A stretch of DNA of 64,000 nucleotides, from positions 379,501 through 443,500 of the forward strand of contig JAJFZO010000658.1 of NCBI GenBank assembly GCA_021397835.1, written 5' to 3'. Below the pieces are notes generated by a model, which saw nothing but the letters and a program-made list of their open reading frames with translations, was not told where the DNA came from and ran no database searches. Position numbers and translations under genes: made by a program. Within the stretch, counting starts at the first letter, position 1; the number at the start of each line of letters is the position of its first letter. Positions 36,861 to 48,310 of this stretch are shown here, piece by piece. Origin of the DNA: Moringa oleifera. Lineage: Eukaryota; Streptophyta; Magnoliopsida; Brassicales; Moringaceae.

Positions 36861-37920
36861 TCAGTAATATGGAATGTTTGTCTGCGGGAGCCACTCATCA
36901 CCTTTCAAAATTACACTTACTGTATAAGGTATTGCCTCCGCTGAATTATACAAAACCTTGAAACTAGGCCAATTAACTCTACCTCTGGTATCTGAACCTG
37001 GTCCTCTGTTGTTATACTCTCTATAAGTTATATTAGTTAAAGACACCTCCCATTTCACCCATCCTTCGGGTCTGACTATATCATCTAACCACGACTCCAT
37101 TACAATCACCGTAGAAAAAGCAGCCCAAGGCCTTCCTAAATAAGTGTTTTTTCTCACATTTTGTAGTCCGGGAGACAACGTTAATGTACAGTTCTGAAAA
37201 ACATAACCTGATGCGTCTGTAGAATCGATCTTAGATTGTGCAGTGAGGGTGATTTCGTGATTTGGATCACGCGCGTAAAGATTACAGTTTTGAAAAACTG
37301 CCAACGCGTATCCAAAAATGAAATCTACCGTGCCATGAATGTCGCACTCTCTATAAAACTGTGTATTACTTTTTGCATACAGTGTGTCTTGATATCCCAA
37401 GAAGACACACTGATACACAGCAGTCAAATTACCTTCATTTATGAACGCAACTGCCTGTCTCCCGCTTGGACCTGCTGAATTCTCAAAGGTAAGGAATTTC
37501 GCTATAAAACCATCTGCTTTGACCGCTGCAAAAAAAAATGACAAAATCAGACAGAAAATAAACTTGTTAGGAACACAGCAAGCATAAAAACCGGCTAATC
37601 AACTTACCAACAGTGGCCGAGTCATAAGTTGAAATGTTTGTCGCGTTGCTGCGGTTTGCTGTGATTTTGGTCCTATCAGCTCCATCTCCGATGAAAGCTA
37701 CATTGGTCTTGTCTATTGGATCGATGACATTCTCATGATAAATGCCTTCTTTGATATGTATAGTATATGGAACTTTGCTGTTCGAAGGGGCGTTTATGAC
37801 AGCTGCACTGATGGTATCGTATTGTCCAGTTCCGTCCAAAGCTACAGTGACATTGTAGCTCTCAGCCAAGCATACAGCAATGCGAAGAGACAAGGACAAA
37901 AGAAGGTACAGGACCGCCAT
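36861..37920 (-). CDS. Pectin methylesterase copy 2 (pectinesterase), lacking a PMEI pro-region
   Basis: Two exons, 37920-37608 and 37525-36861, encode 325 residues. The secretion signal (MAVLYLLLSLSLRIAVCLA) leads straight into YNVTVALDGTGQYDT, the start of the PME beta-helix. The whole catalytic set is present: Gln128 in RQAVA, Gln150-Asp151 in GYQDTLY, nucleophile Asp172 in VDFIFG, and Arg236/Trp238 in YLGRPW. The enzyme would remove methyl esters from homogalacturonan in the wall. It ends ...TNIPYY with TGA at 36863-36861. The mirror copy has GGA at this point and continues for five more codons (GLALV), so this C-terminus is six residues short. That loss is mild and the protein is probably active. 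It is divergent from the intact PMEI at 39951. Confidence 0.88.
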
Positions 37921-38014
37921 TGTTGAAACAAAATGCAGCAAAGCAAGAACGACAAGGGAAGAACCGAGATGCAAAGTTGGAAGCACAGTTTGAGTTGCAT
38001 GAAGCTGCCGGTTT

Positions 38015-38026
38015 GATTATATATAC
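38015..38026 (-). promoter_or_regulatory. TATA box of the minus-strand PME
   Basis: The minus strand reads TGTGTATATATAATC, about 100 bases before the start codon at 37920. It matches the TATA block of PME copy 1 in sequence and distance. Confidence 0.75.
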
Positions 38027-38129
38027 ACAGAATGTATGCTCTAGATTGGAAATGTTGGTTTGCTTGCAAGTTTCCATTTGCAATCAAACTGAAGAAGAGG
38101 AGAGTTTTTGAGTTATACACAAAGTTTGT

Positions 38130-38860
38130 GGTCAACTTGTCACTGTTTGTGAGTAATGGTGGATGATCCCTGAAGTGATTATATGTACCATGTAGTTAGT
38201 AGAAATAAGGTGGAGAGATTCTTTCTTGAAAGCAATCCGTAGGTTATTATTATATCCTATAAAAGCTTCAGTTAGATCGATGGTTGCAGTAAGTTGAGTG
38301 AGATTCGTTTCAAGGGGATTAATCTTAGTGATTGCTTGAGGCCCAACTGTTTGCAATCTGTGAGTATGATTTCCATAAATGTTTGGCTAGACAGAGAGCC
38401 AAAGAAGAATTGGATGTTTTGGATCTGAAGTGCGACTTACTTGATCAAGATCCACCTCTTACTTTTGTGAAGCCGCATTGGCACATGCAGAGTCTGCAAC
38501 TCTTAAGTTAATTCTCTTTGTGGAATGTGATTATAATGCCCGTCTCCTCCGTTTTCCTCTTCCTCTTGAAGATGGCTGAGCATTAATGTGATGCTTACTG
38601 TTGTTGGCAACAGAAGAGGATTCAGGAGAATCTTTACTAACAATGCAGGTGCTGATGCTTAGAGCAAGAAAGAGATCCGTCTGAATGCTTAGGCTAATCT
38701 TAATTAATTCAGCAAGGATAACAGTGTATTCTTGGCTTAAACATCCTTCTTTTTGGCTTACTTAATATCCTACTAATAATTAAAGTAAAACATCAATACC
38801 CACCATGTGCATTTGCTACCTTATTAATGCACATGGTGATTTACGGTGTAGATTAAGGTT
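38130..38860 (-). repeat. Segment P, copy 2, with two small conserved open frames
   Basis: Inverted relative to copy 1 (25640-26170). Frame one (about 38660-38535) reads ISTCIVSKDSPESSSVANN... and ends in RGKRRRRAL and a stop. Frame two (about 38320-38132) reads LTQLTATIDLTEAFIGYNN... to HYSQTVTS and a stop. It contains the roughly 270 bases missing from copy 1. It sits between the divergent PME and PMEI genes and includes their shared upstream sequence. Confidence 0.6.
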
Positions 38861-39950
38861 TTTTTTTTTTTTTTTTCAAATAGGTTCTTTCCATATTGAA
38901 AGAGCAGTCAAGTAGAGTGGATAGAAGACTAATATTACTTTCATTATTCTACTTTCCAAAATTACTTACTTACATATAGTGATTTCTTATAAAACAAAAA
39001 GTTATCAAAGGTGATGAGAAATACAATTTGGATTTTCTCTAAGTTGGATTATCATCCAATCATACTAAATTACAATCATTAACCCAATTAAAAAATCAAG
39101 TTTAGACCCAATCTCAACTGTATAATATAATATCTAAGTCACAAGACACCCATCAAGTCTAAAGCACCACTTATAACTCAACAATTTTTTTAAATTAAGA
39201 TTTTAATCATAATATCTTCCTTAATTTTATTTAAACAATTAATTATTTAATTTTTGAGATTTTTTTTAATGATAAGTTCTTTTCCATTCATAAAATTTTG
39301 CTTAATAACATTTTCTTGCAACTAGTTAATATTTTTTATTTATTGAAGTTTTAATTCATAAGTGAACATTTCAGATTTTTAAAATTTCAAGCTTTTCAAA
39401 ACAATACTGAAAAAAATATATCTATAAAGTATAATTTACAATGTTTTTCAACCATTTGATTATGTTCTAGCTTTAGTTTTAATTTAATTTTATTAAATTT
39501 ACAAGTCAAATCAATTGTATTTTTATTAGTAATGATTTAATTATTAAAAAATTATAAATTTATAATCAACATATGTTTTATTACAAAATAAAAAGATAAC
39601 CATCTAATATATATCCCTCATTATTCAATAAAAAAAGTAAAAATATTATATCCTTCCAAGACAAAAATCAAATGCTTAATTTTGAGGATGATTTAAAAAG
39701 AAAATTTACTTAATAAACATTAAGTTTATATACTAAAAAAAAATTCGAGAAATGTTTCGATAAATTTAATTTTAAAAAAAAATCCTTGTGACTAAAAAAG
39801 TAAATTTGTAAATTAGGAAATTTATTGTTATTGTCATTTATGCTCTCTCTTTTAAGTCATTTCCATATTTTTTTCTATTTATTGGTTTAAAATCTCATTT
39901 TCAGAAGAGAAAAAATTATAGATCCCTTTTCTTTGCATCAGAAACAAGGC
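38861..39950. repeat. Upstream flank of PMEI copy E
   Basis: Mirror image of the copy D upstream flank (24579-25639). The last 120 bases ('ctctcttttaagtcatttccat' onwards) are the conserved PMEI leader and promoter seen before every copy. No other gene. Confidence 0.6.
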
Positions 39951-40526
39951 ATGGCTTTCGCTACTGTTAATTTTATGTTTGTCTTATTGTTTGCTTTTGT
40001 TCTCTTTCCGAGTGTAATAGCACAAGCTATCAATGAAGAAAACAAAAGAGATCTCATCCATGACTGGTGCAACAAAGTCAAATACAAAGATTTTTGCATC
40101 TCTTTGATTGAATCTGATCCTCGAAGTGATTTGAAGTCAGATCCAAGAGGTTTTCTTCTTATATTTATGGATCGTACTATTGCTAATCTCACTACAATTG
40201 TTCCACATATTACTGATCTTCTTAAAAACACTAGGGACAATTTCACCAGACAATGTCTCGGGGAGTGCTATGACACTTATTTCAGGGATTTTATTATTGT
40301 GAAGAAGTCTCTTGGGATGATATATTTCAAAGACAAATTTGTGTACCAATCCCTCAACATGAATATTGGTGTTGTTCTTCAAGATGCTTACTTTTGTGAA
40401 AGATGTTTTGGTGAATCTCCATTAACAAGTATCAACAATTATATGAATCTTATCACTACTGTCATTTTAGATCTGATAAATCTAATTGAATGTAATCATA
40501 TTGAACTTTGTTATTGGAGAATGTAA
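39951..40526 (+). CDS. PMEI/invertase-inhibitor-like secreted protein (copy E, intact)
   Basis: A single-exon frame of 191 residues from the ATG at 39951. The signal peptide MAFATVNFMFVLLFAFVLFP ends near VIAQA. The first Cys pair is in DWCNKVKYKDFC (C-x8-C), then QCLGEC and CERCFGE, then SPLTSIN and the terminal helix. This is the PMEI fold pattern and a normal length. It differs from copy C mainly by a six-residue gap after CF-E (copy C has PPIFQK). It lies head-to-head with PME copy 2; about 2 kb separates the starts. The inhibitor's target (PME or invertase) cannot be told. Confidence 0.87.
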   Translation: MAFATVNFMFVLLFAFVLFPSVIAQAINEENKRDLIHDWCNKVKYKDFCISLIESDPRSDLKSDPRGFLLIFMDRTIANLTTIVPHITDLLKNTRDNFTRQCLGECYDTYFRDFIIVKKSLGMIYFKDKFVYQSLNMNIGVVLQDAYFCERCFGESPLTSINNYMNLITTVILDLINLIECNHIELCYWRM

Positions 40527-40878
40527 AATTTCAATATTGCATCGATAATAATAAATGTTTTGCTTTTATTTTTATTTGGGATTGTGATACTTTTTTTATG
40601 TCCAGATTGTCATAAAACTAAAAATTGATATCTTATTTTAATAAAGTTCTACATACTTCATATGAATTAAGTGTTATACCACCTATATAAAATGTTTGGT
40701 TTTGGATGAGGATGTTTATATTTTTTTAATTTTAAAAAAAATTATGTTAAGAATAAAATCTATAAAATACGAAAATTGAAGAGAATTTAAAGGACAATGG
40801 GAACTACTTTTCTAATTTATAGCTAGCTATTACTCTTCGAATCTCAAGTAAACAATAAATTAAACAAAAAAATTAAAG

Positions 40879-40914
<36 letters not shown>

Positions 40915-42639
40915 ATTAGTAAATGATATATGAACTTAAAGTTTATTATATGAATTTTTGGATCATATTCAAATTAAGTACCTTGAACTCATATTCAAAA
41001 ACAAAATAATTCTTTTTGTTTAGTGTGTACTTAATGATTAATAATAGTTAATAGATGGTTTTCTCTTTATTGTTTCAATGAGATTCACATTTAATTTCAA
41101 ATAATATTTTGTTATTAAATCAATGTTAAAAGAAAATTAATAGACTCAACGTGTAAAATGATTAAAATAAAATTAAAATTAAAAAAATGAATTCTCAAAG
41201 TAGTAAATATATTGTAATTATTTTTTAAAATATTTTATTTTTTATTGATATCATTTTGATAGTCTTTAATATAAATATAAATATGTTAGAAGCAAGCCAA
41301 TTAAATCATGTTAATATAACAATTTTGAAAACTAAAAATATATAAACTGTCTTTCCTTCTTAAAGAGGTGATAAGATATTGATATTTTTTATCGATTAAT
41401 TTAGCTCATCCTTGATAAATTTCATGATGAAGAAACATGGCAACAGTGCATTCTTGGTTTAAATCCTTAATATCCTATTAATAATTAAGTAAAACATTAG
41501 CATCAGCCATGTGCTCTATGCTTAATGATCATAATGCATAAGGTACTTGAATTTAATTTCTCATGAATATTTTATGATTAATTATATACACTAATTTTTT
41601 TTTTGTAAAATAGATCTTGTCTATATTTAAAAATGAAAGTTATATGCATCAGCTATCTTATTACTACATAAGGTAATTTTGGTGTAAATAAAAAAAATAT
41701 TTTTTATTTATAGAACAGGTTTTATTTATATTGAAGAAGCAATTAAGTAAAGTGGATAGAACATTAATCCTACTTACATTATTCTACTTTAAAAATTAGC
41801 TACTTATAATGATTTCATACAAAACTAAAAGTTATCAAAAATGGTGATAGATACAATTTGGATTATTTAGACTTTCTCTAAATTAGACTTTAGCCCAATT
41901 ACAATAAATTGCAATGATCAACCCAATTAAAAAAATCAAGTTTAAGACCAACATCAACTGTATAAAAATCAAGTTTAAGCCACAAGACATTGACCACATC
42001 AAAAGAACAACTTATAAATCAACAACTTTTTGAATTAATATTTTAATCATAAAATCATAATATCTTATTTGATTTGATTTGAACAATCTGTTCTTTAATT
42101 TTTGCGATTCTTTTTTAATTATAAGTTCTTTTCATTTTATATAATCTTACTTAATGAAGTTGTGTTGCAACTATTTAATATTTTTATATCAAAGTTTTAA
42201 TTCATAAGTAAAAAAAATTAGACTTTTGAAACCTCAATATCTTTAAAAAAAAAACTAAAAAAATAAATTATCTAGTTTTTCAACCACTTACTCATGTTTT
42301 AGCTTTAGTTTTAATTTTATTTTATTAAATTTACAAATTGAATCAATCGTTTCTTTATTAATAATGATTTAGTCATAAAAATTTATGAGTTTATAATCAA
42401 ATGTATATTTTATCATAAAAATAAAAAGTAATCATCTAATATATATTACTCATTATTAAATAAAAAAAGTAAAAGATTATGTCCTCCCAAAGATGAAATC
42501 AAAGTGCTTGATTTGAGGATGATTCGAAAAAAGATTAACTTAATGAACATTACGCTTATATATGGTGAACTAAAAAAAAAAATCCAAAAAGCATTCCAAT
42601 AAATTTAAGTTTTTTTAAAAAAAATAATTTGTCCTTGAG
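40527..42639. repeat. Spacer of the PMEI repeat unit (right arm), with AT microsatellite
   Basis: Non-coding mirror-orientation copy of the left-arm spacers. An AT tract lies at 40880-40912. The block 41340-41760 matches 20100-20500 in reverse complement. No gene. Confidence 0.65.
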
Positions 42640-42797
42640 ACAAAAAAGATAAATATGTAAATTAAGAAATTTATTATTATTGTCATTTAAATTCTCTTTT
42701 TAAGTTATTTTCATATTTTTTTCTACTGATTTATTTTAAATCTTGTTTTTAAGAGAAAAAAATTGTAAATCTTTTTTTTTCCATAAAAACAAGATAT
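42640..42797 (+). repeat. Orphan PMEI leader, coding region deleted
   Basis: The conserved PMEI upstream block and 5' leader, ending in AAACAAGATATGA where other copies have AAACAAGGCATGGCT. Immediately afterwards the sequence jumps to spacer DNA ('gcccaatcaaac', about 42825), so a whole PMEI coding region has been lost. Confidence 0.65.
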
Positions 42798-43623
42798 GAA
42801 ATATATAATTTGAATTCCATAAAGCCCAATCAAACTTGTAGCATATAAATTGAAATTATCAACTCAACTAAAATATCAAGTTTAGGCCCAACCTTAATTA
42901 TATAATATAATGTCATGGCCACAAGTCACCAACCACATCAAAAACACAATTTATAAATCAACAATTTTTTTAAATTAAAATTTATATCATAAATTGTAAC
43001 ATCTTATTTGATTTGATTTAAACAATTCATTCATTAATTTTTTGAGATTTCTTTTTAATGATAATTTCTTTTCATTTAATATAATCTTACTCAATGAAGT
43101 TGTGTTGCAATTATTTAATATTTTTTATTTATCAAAATTTTAATTTATAAATGAAAAATTTAGATTCTTAAGATCTCAAGGTCATCAAAATAATACTAAA
43201 AAACAAATTATCTAGAGTACGATTTTCCAACCATTTAATCATATCTGACTTTAGTTTTAATTTAGTTTCATTAAATTTACAAGCTTAATCAATTGTTTTT
43301 TTAATAATGATTTAATTATAAAAATATTTATGAGTTTTATAATCGAATGTATATTTCATCATGAAAATAAAATGATAACCATTTAATATATATCATTAAC
43401 TATTAAATAAAAATTTAAAAATTTTTGTCATTTTAAGGATAAAATCACGGCAGGATGATTCGAAGAAAAAAAAATTTAACTTAATCAACTTTACATTTAT
43501 GTACGATGAACTAACAAAAAACTTAAGGAGCATCCTGACAAATTTAAGTTTTTTCTTAAAAATATCTTTCTTTTAGTCTAACAAGGTAAATCTATAAATT
43601 AAAAAAATTATTATTATTATTAA

Positions 43624-44088
43624 TAGCCGATGATTAGTGCAACAAAGTTGAATACAAAAATTTATGCATATCTTTGATTGAATCTGATCCTGAAAGTGAT
43701 TTAAAGTCAGATCCAAGAAGTTTTATTTGTATATTTGTGGATAAAACTATTGTCAATTTTACTACAATTGTTTTGCATGTTGCTGAATTTCTTAAAAATA
43801 CTAAAGATAATTTCACCCGATAATGTCTCATGAGTGCTATGAGACTTATTATAGAATACTATTGGTGTGAAGATGATATATTTTGAAGATAAATTTATAT
43901 ACATATCTCTCAATTTGAATATTGTTAATATCTTTGATGATGCTTTATATTGTGATGATTATTCCAGTGAATCTTTTGTGTTTCAAAAATTTTCTCTAAC
44001 AAATATCAATAATTATATAAATGTTATTTCTAGCATCACATTAGATGTGATAAACCTAATTGAATATAATTATATCGAAGCTTGTTGA
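43624..44088 (+). pseudogene. PMEI-like copy F, truncated and broken
   Basis: The signal peptide is missing; the match begins at the 'GATTAGTGCAACAAAGTTGAATAC' equivalent of DWCNKVEY, where the Trp codon is a stop. The frame is split by an indel near 43820. The C-terminal half is open to 44088 (MIYFEDKFIYISLNLNI..., SFVFQKFSLTNINNY). It resembles copies A and C in keeping the FQK insertion. Confidence 0.85.
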
Positions 44089-44879
44089 CATATATAAGAC
44101 TTTGATATATACTTAGATAAAATCTTTGTTCTTCTTTATACTTTGAATTGAGATATTTTATTTTTTTCAATGTAATTTACAATAAAATTAAAAGCTGATG
44201 TAAATGAGAAGATTTTATTTGAACAGACTTTTGCATTTTTCATATATGTTAAGTGAGATAACTAAAACGTTTGATCTTGAATGGGTTTATTTAAAAAAAA
44301 AAAAAATCTGAAAACTTTCGTCGTTCTTATGACCTCAAGGAAAAAATAAATCAATAAAACAATTTTATGATTGAAATATTAATTCAAAATCATGGTTGAT
44401 TATCAAAAAATAAAAACAAAATCACATAAATGTAACCCAAATTCTTTTGTGATAAATACTGACAAAATCTTCAATGATAGTTGTATTAATTTATTTAAAA
44501 AATTAAGTACACAATATATTGTCCAGTTGAGATTCTTTCACTCACGGCCCTAAACTTTATTTACTTAGTGGAGCTGATCATTGCGATTCAGTGAAGCTTA
44601 TGCTCAAATCCGAATGGGTATAGTCCAACTTAGAAACACCGTTCGGTAAAATTGGCCACCGTATCTGCATTTTATCATGTTTAGATTTGAAATTAGGAAG
44701 GTTTTGTCTTGATTTAACCGAGCATAACTCACCTCTGTTTTTATTCAAGAAAACAGAGGAGAGCAACTTTGAGAGTAGCCAAAGGAAGGTACGTTTTAGA
44801 TTGGAAATGTTGGTTTGCTTGCAAGTTTCGATTTGCAGACAAACTGAAGAAGAGGAAAGTTTTTGAGTTATACACAAAG
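44089..44879. repeat. Junction region and PME upstream sequence without a PME
   Basis: From about 44580 to 44880 the sequence is the reverse complement of 26180-26400, the region just upstream of PME copy 1 (shared 'CTCTGTTTTCTTGAACAAAAACAGAGG' region, in pieces). No PME follows: the copy ends before the TATA block. 44089-44580 is AT-rich with no gene. Confidence 0.6.
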
Positions 44880-45600
44880 TTTGTGGTCAACTTGTCACTG
44901 TTTGTGAGTAATGGTGGATGATCCCTGAAGTGATTATATGTACCATGTGGTTAGTAGAAATAAGGTGGAGAGATTCTTTCTTGAAAGCAATCCATAGGTT
45001 ATTATTATATCCTATAAAATCTTCAGTTAGATCGATGGTTGCAGTAAGTTGAGTGAGATTCGTTTCAAGGGGATTAGTCTTAGTGATTGCTTGAGGCGCC
45101 AACTGTTGGCAATCTGTGAGTATGATTTCCATAAATGTTTGGCTAGACAGAGAGCCAAAGAAGAATTGGATGTTTTGATCTGAAGTCCGACTTACTTGAT
45201 CAACATCACCTTTTTACTTTTGTGAAGCCGCATCGGCGCATGCAGAGTCCGCAACTCTTAAGTTAATTCTCTTTGTGGAATGTGATTATAATGTCCGTCT
45301 CCTCTGTTTTCCTCTTCCTCTTGAAGATGGCTGAGCATTAATGGGATGCTTACTATTGTTGGCAACAGAAGAGGGCTCAGGCGAATCTTTACTAACAATG
45401 CAGGCGCTGATGCTTAGAGCAAGAAAGAGATCTGACTGAATGCTTAGGCTAATCTTAATTAATTTAGCGAGGATAACAGTGTATTCTTGGCTTAAACATC
45501 CTTCTTTTAGGCTTACTTAATATCCTACCAATAATTAAAGTAAATCATCAATATCCACCATGTGCATCTGCTACCTTATTAATGTGATGATTTATGATGT
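44880..45600 (-). repeat. Segment P, copy 3
   Basis: Nearly identical in layout to copy 2 and in the same orientation. Frame one (about 45430-45300) ends RGKQRRRTL and a stop. Frame two (about 45132-44887) reads MEIILTDCQQLAPQ... to HYSQTVTS and a stop, and here extends further upstream than in copy 2. It is a third copy of the module on the right arm, separated from any PME. Confidence 0.6.
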
Positions 45601-45619
45601 AGATTGAGGTTCTTTTTTA

Positions 45620-46321
45620 ATATATATATATATAACTTGGATTATTGATTTCGGAATTGCCAAAATAAAGGAAATAACTTATCTTAGGCAAGATTGCTAA
45701 AATATTAGGAATCAATTATCCAAGTTGTATTATAAAAATAAAAAATAAAAAAATTTAAAAAAAGAGAAAAGAAATTTCAAAAAAAAGGAAAAAAAATGTG
45801 AAAATGATTGAGGAAAAAAAGTATAAATTCTCGTTATTTGGATGTACGCGATGTAACTGAAGTAATTTTTTAATATTACTTCATAAAGTTTTGTGCGAAA
45901 AAAGTTTTGTATGATTTTTTTAATAATTTCGTTAATCCAAAATCCCTTTATCATACCTTATCTAAATTCTGTTAACATCCATTTCAAAACCTTTAAATTT
46001 TTGCGTTTTAATTCATTTATGGGTAAAAGAGTCATGATATATAAGTAAACATATGGTAAAAGTTTTTTATGCATTGACTTGAAAGCTTAATGAAATATTC
46101 CTCTGAATGAGTGAATCTAAGGAGAGAGTGTTAGATCTTATGCATTTTAAATTCAATAAAATCATTAAGATGATTACTCATCATTTATGTTATTTATGAG
46201 AATTCTTTTATGAATTTATGTTTTAATACATGAAAAAAATATATATTATTTTGGATGAGTAAAGAAAGAAGAAGGAAGGATGATAAGGTGAGATGATGAA
46301 TTATTTAAGTGTGGGAGAATT
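45620..46321 (+). mobile_element. Possible internal remnant of an LTR retrotransposon
   Basis: This stretch replaces cluster spacer present in the other copies. It has no coding similarity but ends in AAGTGTGGGAGAA directly before the LTR-like block. That purine-rich end resembles the polypurine tract and 3' region of Ty3/gypsy elements. The left boundary is not resolved. Confidence 0.35.
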
Positions 46322-47520
46322 TGATAGAATGCATAACTGTTATATATATTGTTTTATTTTCTCATGTTTTTGTTGGTTGAACAAGTTTGTTTTCACAAAA
46401 AATGGTTAGATTTATTTTTTGTAAAATAAAATAAAAATAAGAGTTTGGAGAATTAAAAGTAGATAAAATAAAATAATAGAAAAATTAATATAATAAAATA
46501 TCTAGTCAAAAGAATAATTTAAGGTTTGATTTAGGAATTGATCATTGATGCAAAAATAAAAATCTTTTAATCTTCACTGAATTGGTTATGGTTGTTGTTA
46601 TGACCTAACAACTTGTTTGTCCTTACTTCTTTGATAATTAAAATATGATTTCTAATTATTTTCCTTATTAATAAATTATTTTAGATACGATCAATAATCT
46701 TAGATACGATCTTAGAATTTAATTTACCAACAGCTTTAAGAATTGGATAAACTACCAATTCTAGACAATAAACACATATGTAAATTTATTTAAACTAGAT
46801 CATATATCTTCATAATATAAATTGAATTTTTTTTTTTTTACAATCAACTATACTACTTATATTAGAACATTTAAACAATTACGGATTTAAAGTTCTAATT
46901 AGTGATTTATTATTTTTATGATTAAACAAAAGGTCTTTTTTATTACAATCAACCAAAATAATACTTTCAACAAGTACAGAAGATATATCAACAATAAATA
47001 AATGAAAGAATAAGTAAAATCAGTTAGATCTCACAATTCTTGAAGAATCAAACTCTTGATTATCCTTTGACTAGAAAAGATCTTTAGTAATCTATAAAAA
47101 TAAAAGACCTAAGAAAAAAGGAAGGTAAAAAATAAACTCTGAATTCCTTTGAATGAACTACCTCCTCTTTATATAATAATTCCTAAATACAATAACGTAT
47201 TTTAACTAAAACTCTTAAAGATAAATTAGGATAAAGATAAAAGTCTACAACTACTTTTTAAATAAAAGATAAAGTCATGGCTAACTGGAATTTCAATGTA
47301 ATTAAATGTGCCAACGCCTTATCCAAAGGCATCTTCTAGTTCATCCATATCTCTTAGAATCCAATTTTTCATCTTGAATATGAATCCATCTTAGTCGAGT
47401 GTCTTAATTCACCATATTAAATATAAAACATAGTCAAAATCCAAGATTTATTTATTTACAACTAACAAAAACATGAGAAAATATAACAATATATATATAT
47501 GATTACTATGCATTCTATCA
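46322..47520 (+). mobile_element. LTR-like element (about 1.2 kb), TGATAGAATGCAT...ATGCATTCTATCA
   Basis: Starts TG and ends CA with inverted ends. The inverted similarity extends about 55 bases (46322-46375 against 47460-47520), longer than usual for an LTR. A promoter-like CTCTTTATATAATAATTCC lies at about 47164. Flanking cluster sequence resumes at 47521 with the 'caagtttagacccaacctta' block found in other units. I favour a 3' or solo LTR; a non-autonomous inverted-repeat transposon is the alternative. No clear target duplication is visible. Confidence 0.5.
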
Positions 47521-47769
47521 TTAACTTAACTAAAAAAATCAAGTTTAGACCCAACCTTAACTATATAATATAATATCTAACTCACAAGACATCGATAAAT
47601 CAACAAATTTTTTAAATTAAGATTTTAATCATAAAATCATAATATTTCATTTTATTTTATTTAAGCAATTAATTCTTTAATTTTTTAGATTCTTTTTTAA
47701 CGATAAGTTCTTTTTGATTCATAAAATTTTGCTTAATAACATTTTGTTGCAACTAGTTAATATTTTTTA

Positions 47770-48310
47770 GGGTAAATATCATTTAAAACCTTGAGTTTAA
47801 CGCTCTCTCTCCAATCAAACATTGACTTTCAAAATGTATCCAAACAGACCCTAATTTATTGATTTTGTCCAAATTAAACCTGACTCAAAATAATTATAAA
47901 AAATTAATAAGCTTTTTCTTGTCAAAAATGACTAAAAACTTATCAAATAGATTTGACACTTTATTTTAATGTTATTCCTTAAATTTGAAATTTTTTTTAA
48001 CTAATTCACTATTTTTTATGAATTTTTTAAATTTTTGATGGTATATTTTTTAAGAAAAATATTTTTAGTACTTAAAAATTTTTGAATTTTTTTATAATGA
48101 TAGCTTAAATATTTTATTACATCCATAAAAAATTATAATTCAAAATTCGTTGTAAAATCTCTCTAATTTGAATATTTTTAATATTTAAATTTTTCAACGA
48201 GGTTCAATTTTAACAAAATTAAAATACTAAGGCTTGTTTGGATACTTTTTAAAAGTAAAGGTTTGATTGGAGAGAGAGGGCAAAATTTAAGGTTTTAAAT
48301 GATATTTACC
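47770..48310. mobile_element. Mutator-like MITE with long terminal inverted repeats
   Basis: About 541 bases bounded by GGTAAATATCATTTAAAACC and its reverse complement. The inverted similarity continues for about 80 bases (including CTCTCTCTCCAATCAAAC). A perfect 10-bp direct repeat, ATATTTTTTA, flanks it at 47760-47769 and 48311-48320. The related cluster copy near 39336 has the same site with one ATATTTTTTA and no element, so the insertion is young relative to the duplication. Long inverted ends and a 9-11 bp duplication point to a MULE-type MITE. It has no coding capacity. Confidence 0.85.

Noticed and set aside
45730..45954. Phe/Tyr-rich minus-strand frame
   Set aside because: Low-complexity A/T sequence; no start context or family motif.
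47770..48310. Reading this block as part of the PMEI unit spacer
   Set aside because: Other units lack it; inverted ends and a 10-bp target duplication show an insertion.
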